Shown: in pieces, positions 1-8,848 of the stretch
Layout: every line of letters starts with the position of its first letter
Position numbering within the stretch: the first letter of the stretch is position 1
From: Deltaproteobacteria bacterium UBA1386
Lineage (GTDB): Bacteria; Desulfobacterota; Syntrophorhabdia; Syntrophorhabdales; Syntrophorhabdaceae
Assembly: GCA_002305765.1 (NCBI GenBank)
Contig: DBQU01000093.1
Span: 1-56,965 of the forward strand
Length of the DNA: 56,965 nucleotides
Reading direction: 5' to 3'
The notes under the pieces: model-generated
Told to the model about the DNA's origin: nothing
Seen by the model: the letters and a program-made list of their open reading frames with translations, nothing else
Database searches by the model: none
Translations under genes and position numbers: made by a program

Positions 1-197
1 GTTTATCAACAGGCTGTTGAGGGTGAAAGACCTGAAGGCGGCTTGACCAGCGCCGCCCATTCCCCGTCATCCCGGCTTTGAGCCAGCGCTTTCACTCACG
101 GAAGCAACATCCAGAAAGAACGTGGGGTTGGAAAAAACCTCTGAGTCCCCGATCAGGCCCGAGATAGCGACAAAGAAGATCCTTCTATCTTTTAACT

Positions 198-233
198 CTC
201 AAGCTACTCAAGCGACTCAAGCTATTCAAGCCG
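198..233. repeat. 9-nt period intergenic repeat (family A)
   Basis: Four tandem 9-nt units (CTCAAGCTA type, last one degenerate) lie directly after the stop codon of the MscS-like gene. Read on the minus strand the unit is GCTTGAGTA followed by GAGAGTTAAAAGA. The same unit and a similar tail recur at 15221-15253 and 23396-23440. Seen directly in the sequence; function unknown. The remaining bases from 1 to 197 show no convincing gene. Confidence 0.7.
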
Positions 234-236
234 CCT

Positions 237-911
237 TTATTCTTTGTGTTTTTCGTTCTTCAGTTTGACCCTGTCGCGGATCAGGTCGCCGAGGACGTTG
301 GAGAGACCTATACCCAGGGCGAGGGACATGGTCAGGACGATACCGCCGAAGACTATGAGAAAACTGACCGTCACGATGGTGTTTCCCAGCCCTATATATT
401 CGAAGACTATTCCGAAGGTGATGACGATCAGGAGGATCCTCACCCCTTTGGCGATGAAATCAGCATACTTGATCCTGGCGTTCTCGCAGGTCAGATAGAT
501 GATCCTGCCCAGGAAATTGCTGAATATGATACCGATGATGAGGATGACCAGCGACACTATGATGTTGGGAAGGGCAGAGGAGATCCGGGAAGCATACTCG
601 GAGAACTGAGTGATCCCCATGTAGTTGAGCCCGAAGGACAGGAAGAGCACGATGAAGATCCAGTAGACGATGTTGCTCAGGATAAGAGAAGGCGGACTCC
701 TGATGCCGCCTTTCTCAAGAAAGGTGATCATCCCCGCGTCCTGCGCCCATCTGTCAAACCTGAAAAGAACGAGCACTTTGCCGAGAAGCTTCTTGATGAA
801 CCAGCTTATGATGAATCCCAGGATCATCACGATGACCATCACGATGATGCTGAGGAAGACCTCCTGGAAATTATCGAACAGGTCCAGGAACATGTCCTGA
901 AAAAACTTCAT
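237..911 (-). CDS. MscS-like conserved-TM-helix membrane protein
   Basis: A 224-residue inner-membrane protein with about four or five hydrophobic helices. The last, glycine-rich helix ends in GLSNVLGDLIRD, which resembles the pore-helix region of the small-conductance mechanosensitive channel family (conserved TM helix repeat type). It stops where MscS would begin its cytosolic beta domain, so it is a membrane-only family member. The start is placed at the second ATG (911) because it has AGGA 5 nt upstream, and because the promoter at 930-958 predicts transcription starting near 923, almost on top of the upstream ATG. It is a single gene facing away from the ferredoxin gene. Channel activity is inferred only. 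Confidence 0.75.
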   Translation of the reverse strand: MKFFQDMFLDLFDNFQEVFLSIIVMVIVMILGFIISWFIKKLLGKVLVLFRFDRWAQDAGMITFLEKGGIRSPPSLILSNIVYWIFIVLFLSFGLNYMGITQFSEYASRISSALPNIIVSLVILIIGIIFSNFLGRIIYLTCENARIKYADFIAKGVRILLIVITFGIVFEYIGLGNTIVTVSFLIVFGGIVLTMSLALGIGLSNVLGDLIRDRVKLKNEKHKE

Positions 912-929
912 GATTTCCTGCATGCGAAC

Positions 930-958
930 ATATTATGCAAAGTATTCCGCCATGTCAA
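930..958 (-). promoter_or_regulatory. sigma70 promoter for the MscS-like gene
   Basis: On the minus strand TTGACA (958-953), a 17-nt spacer, then TAATAT (935-930). This is close to consensus. The predicted start near 923 leaves a very short leader before the ATG at 911. Confidence 0.75.
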
Positions 959-983
959 TGGAAATTGGGGCCCTATTTTTTTA

Positions 984-1012
984 TTGACATTCCTCATTGA
1001 TTCGTTTAGGAA
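984..1012 (+). promoter_or_regulatory. sigma70 promoter for ferredoxin
   Basis: TTGACA (984-989), a 17-nt spacer and TAGGAA (1007-1012). The -35 box is perfect and the -10 box is moderate. It sits about 20 nt before the ribosome-binding site of the ferredoxin gene, divergent from the MscS-like promoter. Confidence 0.55.
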
Positions 1013-1041
1013 ATTGTAAAAATCGAAAGGAGGGAGTATAC

Positions 1042-1215
1042 ATGCCTGCAAAAGTTGATCAAGATGCCTGCACAGGATGTGGAGCCTGTGCTGAGATCTG
1101 CCCCGCCGATGCTATCACTGTCGATGACACGGCAAAAGTTGATCCTGAACTGTGCACCGAATGCGGCGCCTGTACAGAAGAATGTCCCGTGGAAGCTATT
1201 ACTTTGGAAGAGTAA
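1042..1215 (+). CDS. 2[4Fe-4S] ferredoxin
   Basis: A 57-residue bacterial-type ferredoxin. Two CxxCxxCxxxCP motifs (Cys 10/13/16/20 and 38/41/44/48) bind two low-potential [4Fe-4S] clusters. It is a soluble one-electron carrier for anaerobic redox enzymes. The start at 1042 has the strong Shine-Dalgarno AAAGGAGGG just upstream and gives the usual family length; an upstream in-frame ATG at 997 has no ribosome-binding site. It is a single-gene transcript with its own promoter and a strong terminator immediately after. Its redox partner cannot be read from context, although the facing gene encodes a membrane Fe-S oxidoreductase. Confidence 0.93.
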   Translation: MPAKVDQDACTGCGACAEICPADAITVDDTAKVDPELCTECGACTEECPVEAITLEE

Positions 1216-1239
1216 TCCTGCCAACTTGACGCGCAAATT

Positions 1240-1275
1240 ATAAAAGGATGGGGTGTGACCACCCCATCCTTTTAT
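1240..1275. terminator. bidirectional rho-independent terminator
   Basis: A perfect 16-bp inverted repeat (arms 1240-1255 and 1260-1275) with a 4-nt loop, A-rich on the left and T-rich on the right. It lies between the convergent ferredoxin and Fe-S oxidoreductase genes and would terminate both. Confidence 0.9.
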
Positions 1276-1300
1276 CGTATCCTTTCCTTATTCTCTTCTC

Positions 1301-3304
1301 TTACAGACCCTTTACCACCACCTCTGACAGGTCCAGGGCCTTCATGGTCTCGATCTTCTCTTTGTCCTTAATGGCGTCTTCCATCATGATAAGGCAGTAC
1401 GGGCACGCCGTTACGACGGTGTTGGCATCGATCGCTATTGCCTCGTCGATCCTCGCATGGTTGATCCTCTTGTGGTGTTCTTCCATCCATATCCGGCCGC
1501 CGCCGCCGCCGCAACAGAAGCTCTGGTTGTGGTTCCTGCCCATTTCCTCGTACGTACCCCTGCTGACCTTACCCAGAACGTTGCGGGGCTGGTCGAAGAT
1601 GCCGTTCACCCTGCCGAGATAACACGGGTCGTGGAGCGTCACCTTGCCTTCGAGGGCGGGATTCAGTTTGAGCTTCCCTTCGTTGATCAGTTTGTTGATG
1701 AATTCCGCCTGGTGATAGACCTCAAAGTTGCCGCCGAGCTGGGCGTATTCCTTCTTGATGGTGGTGTAGCAGTGGGGACAGGTGGTTATTATCTTCTTGA
1801 TCCCTATCTCGTTGAGAAGCTCAACATTGCCCTGAGCGGTGCCGAGATACTGTTCTTCGTTGCCGCAGCGCCGTGACGGATCGCCACAGCACATCTCGTC
1901 GGTGCCGAGGATGCCGAAATTGACGCCTGCCTGATTGAGTATCGTGGCAAAGGACCTCGCCACCTTTCTGTTCCTGTCGTCAAGGGAGGCAACACAACCT
2001 ACCCAGTAGAGGTACTCCACTTCCTGCTCCATGGCATTCCTGACGTCGAGGCCCTCCGTCCACCCCAGTCTCTCTTTCTTGCCCATGCCGTAGGGGTTGT
2101 TGTTCTTCTGGAGGTTCTTGAAGAGAAGCTTCGTTTCCGACGTGGTCTTGCTCAGCGTAAGCGTGAGATAGCGCCTCATCTCGATGTTCTTGTCGAAGGT
2201 GGGGATCGACACCGGGCAGTTCACCTGGCAGGCAAGGCAGGCGGTACAGGACCACAGGGTCTCTTCCAGGATGGTGGTATCAATCATGCCGTCTTCATTC
2301 TTCACACCCGAGCAGTGACGTTCCCATTCAGCCTTGAGGTCCTGAATGAACTGCTTGGGAGAGAGCGGCTTGTCCGTATTGTATGCGGGACAGAGATCCT
2401 GACAGCGCCCGCAGCGTGTACAGGCGTCCAGGTCGAAGATCTGTCTCCAGGTAAAGCCCTCTATGCTGTTGATGCCGAACTCTTCGGCGTTCTCGAAATC
2501 TTCGATGGGTGCTATCGCGCCCCGTGCCCCCTCGGGAACATCTTCGACACCCCGGAACATCATGTTCAACGAAGAGGTGATGATGTGAAGCAGTCTGGAG
2601 TGAACGATGTAGCCAAGAAGACCGAAGGAGATCACCATGTGCACGTACCAGAAGACCTTATGGGTCACTTCGATGGATTCCTTGGGCATGCCGGTGAACA
2701 TGTAAGCCGTTACATAGCCCACGAAACTCCACTTCTCATAGTCGGGCATCGAATGGGCGATCCTCACGCCTTCCGCCAGGAACCCCGTTACGAGAACGAC
2801 AAGTATCCAGACCAGCACTATGGCATCGTCCGGTTTGTTGTCGAGCCTCGTCGGTTTCGTGACGTAGCGCCGGTACATGGCCATCAGTATGCCGATAATG
2901 GCCATGAGACCCGCCAAATCCAGAAAGAACGAGAAGATCAGGTAAAAACCGCCCTTCAGGAACTGCACCTTGAACAGAAGGTCCGTGAAGTCCGCCTGGA
3001 TCGCGACAAGGGCCGTCCCAACGGTGAGGATCAGGAATCCCCAGAAGATGAAGAAATGCATCCATCCCGGAAAAGCTTCGCGCAGGATGGATTTGTGGAA
3101 GATCCCGTTCGCGATGAAATATCCTATCCTCTCGCCAAGCCTCTTGGTGAATTGCATTGGGGATGGCTTTCCTACCTTCCACATGGCGTAGCGCTTTTTC
3201 AGTCCCATGATCAGAACAATGGCAACAATGACCAAGAAGGCATAACTGACATATTGACCAGTATGTCCTACGTTCCACATGATCTCTCGTCCGACATCGA
3301 CCAT
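1301..3304 (-). CDS. membrane-bound Fe-S oxidoreductase (Etf:quinone oxidoreductase type)
   Basis: A 667-residue protein in three parts. Residues 15-245 form a NarI/HdrE-like membrane domain with several His residues that could bind haem b. Next come two [4Fe-4S] motifs (Cys 295/298/301/305 and 353/356/359/363). Two CCG domains of the HdrB/HdrD type follow (MCCGD at 471-475 and CCGGGGG near 608). This is the layout of the membrane Fe-S oxidoreductases proposed to pass electrons between electron-transferring flavoprotein and menaquinone in syntrophic and metal-reducing anaerobes. In other genomes it often sits beside etfBA; here it is alone. AGGAGG precedes the ATG. The family is certain; the Etf partner is inferred. 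Confidence 0.82.
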   Translation of the reverse strand: MVDVGREIMWNVGHTGQYVSYAFLVIVAIVLIMGLKKRYAMWKVGKPSPMQFTKRLGERIGYFIANGIFHKSILREAFPGWMHFFIFWGFLILTVGTALVAIQADFTDLLFKVQFLKGGFYLIFSFFLDLAGLMAIIGILMAMYRRYVTKPTRLDNKPDDAIVLVWILVVLVTGFLAEGVRIAHSMPDYEKWSFVGYVTAYMFTGMPKESIEVTHKVFWYVHMVISFGLLGYIVHSRLLHIITSSLNMMFRGVEDVPEGARGAIAPIEDFENAEEFGINSIEGFTWRQIFDLDACTRCGRCQDLCPAYNTDKPLSPKQFIQDLKAEWERHCSGVKNEDGMIDTTILEETLWSCTACLACQVNCPVSIPTFDKNIEMRRYLTLTLSKTTSETKLLFKNLQKNNNPYGMGKKERLGWTEGLDVRNAMEQEVEYLYWVGCVASLDDRNRKVARSFATILNQAGVNFGILGTDEMCCGDPSRRCGNEEQYLGTAQGNVELLNEIGIKKIITTCPHCYTTIKKEYAQLGGNFEVYHQAEFINKLINEGKLKLNPALEGKVTLHDPCYLGRVNGIFDQPRNVLGKVSRGTYEEMGRNHNQSFCCGGGGGRIWMEEHHKRINHARIDEAIAIDANTVVTACPYCLIMMEDAIKDKEKIETMKALDLSEVVVKGL

Positions 3305-3482
3305 AAACTCTGCCTCCTGAGGATTTTTTTTCGTATATTATCATTTCAAAAGCCCAGTAAAATCAACAAAAATGTGATTGATTTCACGAACCGCCTTCGA
3401 TTGGTCTCTAAGGTCTCCCGCGCTCATGCAGGCAAGAACACAGGCAATCCGCCGTTTGACGGCACGTGGAAGGAGATTTTGC

Positions 3483-3527
3483 TTGACATTTTTTCACCCT
3501 CTTTGGTATTGTACACCCTATAATACC
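3483..3527 (+). promoter_or_regulatory. promoter with overlapping inverted repeat, LysM gene
   Basis: TTGACA (3483-3488), an 18-nt spacer and TATTGT (3507-3512). A 9-bp inverted repeat with one mismatch (TTTGGTATT and AATACCGAA, 3502-3530) surrounds the -10 region and also contains a perfect TATAAT at 3519-3524. The repeat could be an operator. No regulator can be assigned. Confidence 0.45.
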
Positions 3528-3542
3528 GAACAAAGGGGCTTT

Positions 3543-4559
3543 ATGAGAAGACGGCTGACTCTCTGCGTACTTTGCATCAGCATCCTGTTCCTGACAATCC
3601 CTCTGGTCGCTAACGCCTCCCAGGTCACCCATAAAGTAAAACGCGGTGACAGTCTTCACAACCTGGCGAAAAAGTACCATGTCTCCGTGAGCCATCTTAA
3701 GAACGTCAACGGGCTTCGCTCAAACAAGCTCTCTCTCGGTCAAACGATCGTCATCAAGAACAATGAAGAAAACCCTGCTGTTAGAGAGACGCGCAAGGGG
3801 CCGTCTTCGAAAGCTATAAGGGCCCACGTGAGGCAGGAAGAACCGGCAGAACCCGTCATCTCCGAGAACGATGATGAATTCGTGGAATACAGGGTGAAGC
3901 GAGGCGACACCCTTGACAAGATAGCCAGCAAGTTCAATGTCGAAAAAGATGATCTCATCGCAACGAACGATCTCACATCCAGGAAAAGCAGAAAGCTCTC
4001 CCCCGGGAAGACCATCCTCATTCCGAGAGTGATGGAAGATGACGGCGACGACGGCGATACCATCGTGTCGTTCAAGAATGCCCCGGTAAAGCCTTGGAAG
4101 AACAGTGATGAGAAATACATGCTCGTAAAGGTGGCGAAAAGTTTCATGGGTGCTCCTTACAAATACGGCGGAAACACCCTCCGCGGTTTGGACTGTTCCG
4201 CGTATGTGAAAAAGATATACGAGATCTTCGATGTCGAACTTCCGAGAAGCGCCCGCGAACAATACAAGGTCGGGAACAAGATCTCCAGAGAGGAGCTGTC
4301 CGTCGGCGACCTTGTCTTCTTCAAGACACGGCGCTACGCCAAGTATCCCACTCATGTGGGCATCTTCATAGGCGATGGCAATTTCATTCACGCCTCTTCG
4401 GGCAAAAGACGTCTCGGCGTGAAGATAGACACACTTACTTCCGGTTACTACTCCGGGGCCTATATCGGCGCTACACGCATCAAGGGAAATGTCGATGCAC
4501 CAACCAGCCGGGGCCCTGAAGCGACGCAGCCCGTGGAGAAACCCAGCAACAACTCCTGA
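3543..4559 (+). CDS. LysM-NlpC/P60 cell-wall endopeptidase
   Basis: A 338-residue secreted peptidoglycan hydrolase. Residues 1-25 are a signal peptide. Two LysM peptidoglycan-binding repeats follow (about 28-72 and 115-161). The C-terminal NlpC/P60 cysteine peptidase (about 190-315) has Cys218 in LDCSAY, His271 in THVGIF and a third polar residue, His283. Such enzymes cut the stem peptide of peptidoglycan during growth or division. The ATG at 3543 is chosen because it begins the signal peptide and lies after the promoter; the frame is open further upstream but without a ribosome-binding site. The next gene starts 8 nt after its stop, so the two are probably co-transcribed. Confidence 0.88.
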   Translation: MRRRLTLCVLCISILFLTIPLVANASQVTHKVKRGDSLHNLAKKYHVSVSHLKNVNGLRSNKLSLGQTIVIKNNEENPAVRETRKGPSSKAIRAHVRQEEPAEPVISENDDEFVEYRVKRGDTLDKIASKFNVEKDDLIATNDLTSRKSRKLSPGKTILIPRVMEDDGDDGDTIVSFKNAPVKPWKNSDEKYMLVKVAKSFMGAPYKYGGNTLRGLDCSAYVKKIYEIFDVELPRSAREQYKVGNKISREELSVGDLVFFKTRRYAKYPTHVGIFIGDGNFIHASSGKRRLGVKIDTLTSGYYSGAYIGATRIKGNVDAPTSRGPEATQPVEKPSNNS

Positions 4560-4567
4560 TATCCCAT

Positions 4568-5752
4568 GTGAGAAAAGAACATTTTCTCGTAGGCCTTTCA
4601 ATAGCCCTCTATCTGTTCGGTCACCTGGCGCTCGTATGGAATCTTGAACCGGCCATCAGCTTCTTCTATGTCACCTCCTGGTGGTCGTACATAATCCTTC
4701 TCGATTCCTTCGTATCCTGGAAGACCGGGGAGCCCCTCTTCCTCAACCGTTCCCTGCCGGCCGTGATAATAGTCTCATGCGGTTACTGGTGCGCCTTCGA
4801 ACTCCTCAACCTGCGTATCGAGAACTGGTTCTACATCAACGTCCCTCACGCTATCGCGCTGCGATATGCCGGATACCTCCTTGCCTACGGCACCGTCATC
4901 CCGGCTATCGGTCTCACGGCTGCCATCGCATCCCCGCTCCTCGGCCGTATCAGGGTGCGGCCCGTCACGACCCCCCGCAGTTATCCGGCCCGGGCCATAT
5001 CCTGCGGCATCGCCCTCTTCCTGCTCACGCTGATCTTTCCCGGTTATCTTTTCGGCCTCGCCTGGGTGTTCGCCACTCCCCTCATCGACGGGGTCAATTA
5101 CCGTGCGGGATACCGGTCCTTCATGGGCGACCTCGAGCGCGGTCAGATCGGTCGTCTTCTCGGCGCCCTGGCTTCCGGACTCGTATGCGGGCTCCTGTGG
5201 GAAACGTGGAATTCCCTTTCACCCGTCAAATGGGTCTATACCGTTCCATTCTTCGAGCGAATGAAGATCTTCGAGATGCCTCTTCCCGGATATATCGGCT
5301 TCCCTGTGTTCGGCGTGGAAACGGTGGCATTCCTCGACCTGTTCGAGGGCCTGCGGCGCAAGAAGAGCTTGGCCGCCCTCACGCTCTGTGGCGCTCTCCT
5401 CACCAGTGTCCTCTCCTTCTCCTTGATTGACAGGCACACCGTCTTTTCCCGCACCACCCCCGTGGAACAGCTTCTCTTTCTCAGCCGGAAGAGCAAAGAT
5501 GCCCTGCTCACCAAAGGCGTAAGGACGAACCTGACCGTCGACACAAGCCTGCTCGGTCCTGGTGAAGCTCAGAGAATGAGGCTCGTCAACCTCAGGGGCC
5601 TCGGCTATGAGAACTACCTCAAACTGGAGGTCCACGGCATCACCAGCGTGGACGGCCTCGCCAGGCTCGACGAAACGAGGCTCGCCCAGATGCTTGGCGA
5701 GAAGAACCTTCTGAGGATACACATCTATCAGTCCGCGGCACGGCCACATTGA
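4568..5752 (+). CDS. polytopic membrane protein with C-terminal HhH-like domain
   Basis: A 394-residue protein of unknown function. About eight hydrophobic segments fill residues 5-310. The last 85 residues are soluble and contain a helix-hairpin-helix-like stretch (LRGLGYENYLKLEV, then GITSVDGLARLD), as in DUF4332-type domains. The start is GTG, because the ATG two bases earlier runs straight into TGA. There is no clear Shine-Dalgarno sequence, so translation is probably coupled to the LysM gene 8 nt upstream. This suggests an envelope role, but the function cannot be named. Confidence 0.6.
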   Translation: MRKEHFLVGLSIALYLFGHLALVWNLEPAISFFYVTSWWSYIILLDSFVSWKTGEPLFLNRSLPAVIIVSCGYWCAFELLNLRIENWFYINVPHAIALRYAGYLLAYGTVIPAIGLTAAIASPLLGRIRVRPVTTPRSYPARAISCGIALFLLTLIFPGYLFGLAWVFATPLIDGVNYRAGYRSFMGDLERGQIGRLLGALASGLVCGLLWETWNSLSPVKWVYTVPFFERMKIFEMPLPGYIGFPVFGVETVAFLDLFEGLRRKKSLAALTLCGALLTSVLSFSLIDRHTVFSRTTPVEQLLFLSRKSKDALLTKGVRTNLTVDTSLLGPGEAQRMRLVNLRGLGYENYLKLEVHGITSVDGLARLDETRLAQMLGEKNLLRIHIYQSAARPH

Positions 5753-5796
5753 GTGTTGACATGGTCGACACATCTGTGGTGAAATAGCAGCCAGAA

Positions 5797-6261
5797 ATGG
5801 CGAGAAAAAAAGAGAAAGAGCTCATCCACAAGCCTGACATGCTTGTCACGGCCTTCGAGTCGGTTTCCCTGTACATCAGAGATAACAGGAGGCAGTGCGT
5901 CTACGGGCTCGTTGCCCTTCTCATCATAGTCGCCGCCGTCGCTTCCTACATCGTCTACGCGAACCACCAGGCCCAGAAGGTCCAGTACAAGCTGACCCAG
6001 GGCATAACGGCCTGGGAGACGTACGAACAGACAAGGGCTGCCGGGGAGATAGACAAGGCGGAAGACATCTTCCAGAAGATCGCCTCGGGCGCGAGCGGCA
6101 AACCCCGCTATATCTCAAAGCTATATCTGGCGAACATCAACATGGCCCGCGGCAAGCGGGATGAAGCCCTGAAACTCTACCAGGACGTCTCCAGGAACTC
6201 ATCGAACAAAACGCTCACCTATCTCGCCGACAACGCGATCAAAACCCTCGAAAAGAAGTAA
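5797..6261 (+). CDS. membrane-anchored TPR-like protein
   Basis: A 154-residue protein with a short basic cytosolic N-terminus, one transmembrane helix (about 38-58) and a helical tail carrying a degenerate TPR (GKRDEALKLYQDV). The layout recalls YfgM-type envelope proteins, which assist secretion or outer-membrane biogenesis. That comparison rests on layout, not on a diagnostic motif. It follows the preceding membrane-protein gene by 44 nt in the same direction. The ribosome-binding site is weak. Confidence 0.6.
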   Translation: MARKKEKELIHKPDMLVTAFESVSLYIRDNRRQCVYGLVALLIIVAAVASYIVYANHQAQKVQYKLTQGITAWETYEQTRAAGEIDKAEDIFQKIASGASGKPRYISKLYLANINMARGKRDEALKLYQDVSRNSSNKTLTYLADNAIKTLEKK

Positions 6262-6380
6262 AGAACCGTCTCAGGTCGCAGGAGAAAGACAGTTGCGGGT
6301 TCCGGGTTGCGCGTTTCGAGTCAAAGGCTCCGGTCTTGCCCGAACTGCAGACTATGCAGTATCCGAATTGGGTCTTTTCC

Positions 6381-6403
6381 CTTGAGACTTGAGACCTGAG
6401 ACC
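6381..6403. repeat. 8-nt period repeat (family A variant)
   Basis: CTTGAGACTTGAGACCTGAG plus ACC forms three degenerate 8-nt units just beyond the last gene of the efflux operon. It resembles the other TTGAG/TTGAA-rich intergenic repeats in this window. Confidence 0.5.
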
Positions 6404-6407
6404 TTCC

Positions 6408-7628
6408 CTAGGAGTAGAGCGCTTTGACCGGTTCGTACTTGGTTCCTTCCATGGCGGGGTAGATACCGGCAAGAACTCCGATGAACATGCTGATGGCGAG
6501 GGCCAGGGGAATGTTCATTGAGAAGACTATGGGGAAGCCTCCGATGATATCGACGATCACCGTTATCAGAAGTCCCGCGAGGATGCCGCCGATGCCTCCC
6601 ACGAGGGCAACGATGACCGATTCCGACAGGAACTGTATTATGATGTCCCTCTTCTTCGAACCTACGACCCGTCTGATCCCGATCTCCATCTTCCTCTCCG
6701 ATATGGAAAGGAGCATGATGGCGAAGATACCCAGGCCGCCGATGAGGAAGGACACCGTCGACGCGATGATGGTCAGGACCGAAACGAGACGTATGCCCTC
6801 TTCCTGCGTCCTCAGTATGTCTTCCATGGTGAAAACGGTGAAGTCATCCTTCTGCTCCGGCTTCATGTTGTGGACCTTTCGAATAAAGCCTCTCAGGGCC
6901 GACTTCATGCCGGCAAGCGAATAACCGTCCCGCACCTGTACGTACATTCCCTTTATGTAATCGACGTTACTGTAACGGCGCATGAATGTGTTGAGGGGAA
7001 TATAGACCTGCAGGTCCTGGTCCTGGCCGGCAAAGTCCGTGCCCTTTTCCGTCATAACCCCCACGATCTCCGTGGGAACGCGAAAGACCAGGATGTTCTT
7101 CCCTATGGGGTCCTCACCGGGAAATAGGGTCTCAAAGACCTTGTACCCGACGACGGCCTTCTTCTCGGCCTTCGCGTCTTCTTCGGCGGTGAAGTACCTT
7201 CCCGCCGCCAGATCGATGTTGCGTATGTCGAACACCTCGTTCGAGACCCCGGCCACGCTCACGTTGAGCATGCTGTCCCTGTATCGTGCCGGATAGCTGA
7301 CATCGTAATAGGGAACGACTTCCGCGACACCGGCAAGCGATTCCTTTATGAATTGGGCGTCCTTCAGCTTCAGAGTCTTCGATTCCGAAAACTGCCGCGT
7401 ACTCCTTCCCGCCGCGTGGACGAGACCTGCCCGGACGATCACCAGATTCTTGCCGAACTTCCCGATCTCCGATTCTATTTTCCTCTTCATGCCGCTGCTG
7501 ATGTTCCCGAAGGCCACGAGGCTCATGACCGCGAACAAAATGCCCAGGAGCGCCAAAGTCATCCTGACCTTGTGGACGACCAGGTTCTGAAAGGCTATCC
7601 TCAGGTAGAAGGAAGCGGTATATCTCAT
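6408..7628 (-). CDS. MacB/FtsX-type ABC transporter permease
   Basis: A 406-residue permease. One N-terminal transmembrane helix (about 22-45) is followed by a large periplasmic MacB-type core domain and a C-terminal FtsX domain with three helices (about 280-400, containing ERKMEIGIRRVVGSKK). It is the last gene of the efflux operon. Its ATG overlaps the stop of the second permease by 4 nt, so the two permeases probably form a heterodimer driven by the ATPase at 8817-9491. The family is clear; the substrate (drug, peptide or lipid) is unknown. Confidence 0.88.
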   Translation of the reverse strand: MRYTASFYLRIAFQNLVVHKVRMTLALLGILFAVMSLVAFGNISSGMKRKIESEIGKFGKNLVIVRAGLVHAAGRSTRQFSESKTLKLKDAQFIKESLAGVAEVVPYYDVSYPARYRDSMLNVSVAGVSNEVFDIRNIDLAAGRYFTAEEDAKAEKKAVVGYKVFETLFPGEDPIGKNILVFRVPTEIVGVMTEKGTDFAGQDQDLQVYIPLNTFMRRYSNVDYIKGMYVQVRDGYSLAGMKSALRGFIRKVHNMKPEQKDDFTVFTMEDILRTQEEGIRLVSVLTIIASTVSFLIGGLGIFAIMLLSISERKMEIGIRRVVGSKKRDIIIQFLSESVIVALVGGIGGILAGLLITVIVDIIGGFPIVFSMNIPLALAISMFIGVLAGIYPAMEGTKYEPVKALYS

Positions 7629-8848
7629 CCCCGGATCGCCTCTATCGGTTCTATCCTGCTCGCCCTCAAAGCCGGCCTCAACCCCGACAAGAGGCCCGTG
7701 AGAAAACTGAAAAGAAGGGCAAAAATAACCACCTTGAACGAGAACATCATGGGAATGTCGAAGAGCTTCTCGAAGGTGCCGCCGAGAACGATGCTGAGCA
7801 CTATGCCCGCGATGCCCCCGATGAAGGTGATGAGGATCGACTCAAAGAGGAAAGAAAGGAGGATGCCCTTCTGCGTCGCGCCATAGGCCCTCCTGATGCC
7901 AATGTCCTTCTTGCGTTCCTGTATCGTGAGATAAAAGAGGTTGGCAAGGACGAAACCGCTCACCACGAGGGCCACGATCGACGCCGTCCCCAGAAAGAGA
8001 AGGAGCGATCCCGAGATCACCGTCACGAAGGCAAGGATGTCCTTTGAACTCCTGATGGTGAAATCGTCATCGAGGTTACCTTTCAGACCATGGCTGGCCC
8101 TCAGTGTTGCCCGCACGTCCTCTATGGTTTTGTCGAGGTCCCTGTGCGTCTTCAGCCGCACCATGCTCAGGTACCGTCTTTCGTTTACGATACGCTTTGT
8201 CACCGTTGTCAGGGGCATGATCACCCTGTCGTCCACATGGGGTCCCCCGACACTCCCCCCCCGCTCCTCCAGCACACCGATGACCCTGGTGGGAAGCTTG
8301 CCCACGAGGATCGTCTTTCCCAGGGCAGGCCCGCCCCTGAAAAGCTCTTCATGCACCTTGGCCCCGATGACGCAGACAGCCTCGGCCCGGTCATAGTCGT
8401 CGGCCGTAAAGACGGTGCCGGCCTGAAAGCCCCAGGAGAAGGATTCGAAATAGTTTGTCGTGGACCCTATCGCCTGGGTCTGCCAGTTCCTGTCCTTGTA
8501 CCGCATCATGACATTGCGGGCCGAAAACACCTTCATGACATCATAGACGCCCTCCACCCTGGCGAGGAGATCGGCGTCGCCGGTCCTGAGCGTACTCACC
8601 CGTATCCTCGCGGCCCGCTGCCTCTCGCCGCCGCCGAAGATCATGATCGCATCGGGCCCCAGGGCCTCGAAAATGACCTGGGCCTTCTTGTTGGCCCCGT
8701 CGATGGTGGTAATTATGATGCAGATGGAGAGGATGCCGAGTGCAACGCCCGAGAAGGAGAAGATGACCCTGCCCCGGTAGTAGTAAAGGATCTTCAGGAC
8801 CTCTTCGACAAACTCTCTAAGTTGCGATATCTTCTGAAATAGCGCCAT
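7625..8848 (-). CDS. MacB/FtsX-type ABC transporter permease
   Basis: A 407-residue paralogue of the downstream permease with the same plan: a short cytosolic N-terminus, a transmembrane helix near 30-50, a periplasmic core, and an FtsX domain with three helices (motif ERKKDIGIRRAYGATQ). Its start lies 32 nt inside the ATPase gene, indicating strong translational coupling. Unlike MacB itself, the ATPase is a separate polypeptide here, as in LolCDE and related split systems. It pairs with the second permease. Substrate unknown. Confidence 0.87.
   Translation of the reverse strand: MALFQKISQLREFVEEVLKILYYYRGRVIFSFSGVALGILSICIIITTIDGANKKAQVIFEALGPDAIMIFGGGERQRAARIRVSTLRTGDADLLARVEGVYDVMKVFSARNVMMRYKDRNWQTQAIGSTTNYFESFSWGFQAGTVFTADDYDRAEAVCVIGAKVHEELFRGGPALGKTILVGKLPTRVIGVLEERGGSVGGPHVDDRVIMPLTTVTKRIVNERRYLSMVRLKTHRDLDKTIEDVRATLRASHGLKGNLDDDFTIRSSKDILAFVTVISGSLLLFLGTASIVALVVSGFVLANLFYLTIQERKKDIGIRRAYGATQKGILLSFLFESILITFIGGIAGIVLSIVLGGTFEKLFDIPMMFSFKVVIFALLFSFLTGLLSGLRPALRASRIEPIEAIRG

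Noticed and set aside
198..233. CRISPR array or small direct-repeat array
   Set aside because: Units are only 9 nt, degenerate and without spacers. They fit a short tandem repeat family, not CRISPR.
246..1019. Long plus-strand frame opposite the MscS-like gene
   Set aside because: Asp/Glu/His-rich shadow of a membrane protein read on the other strand; no ribosome-binding site and no family resemblance.
3519..3524. Perfect TATAAT as the -10 box of the LysM gene
   Set aside because: It is 30 nt from the TTGACA box and has no suitable -35 at 16-18 nt. TATTGT at 3507 fits the spacing, though TATAAT may still act as a secondary start.
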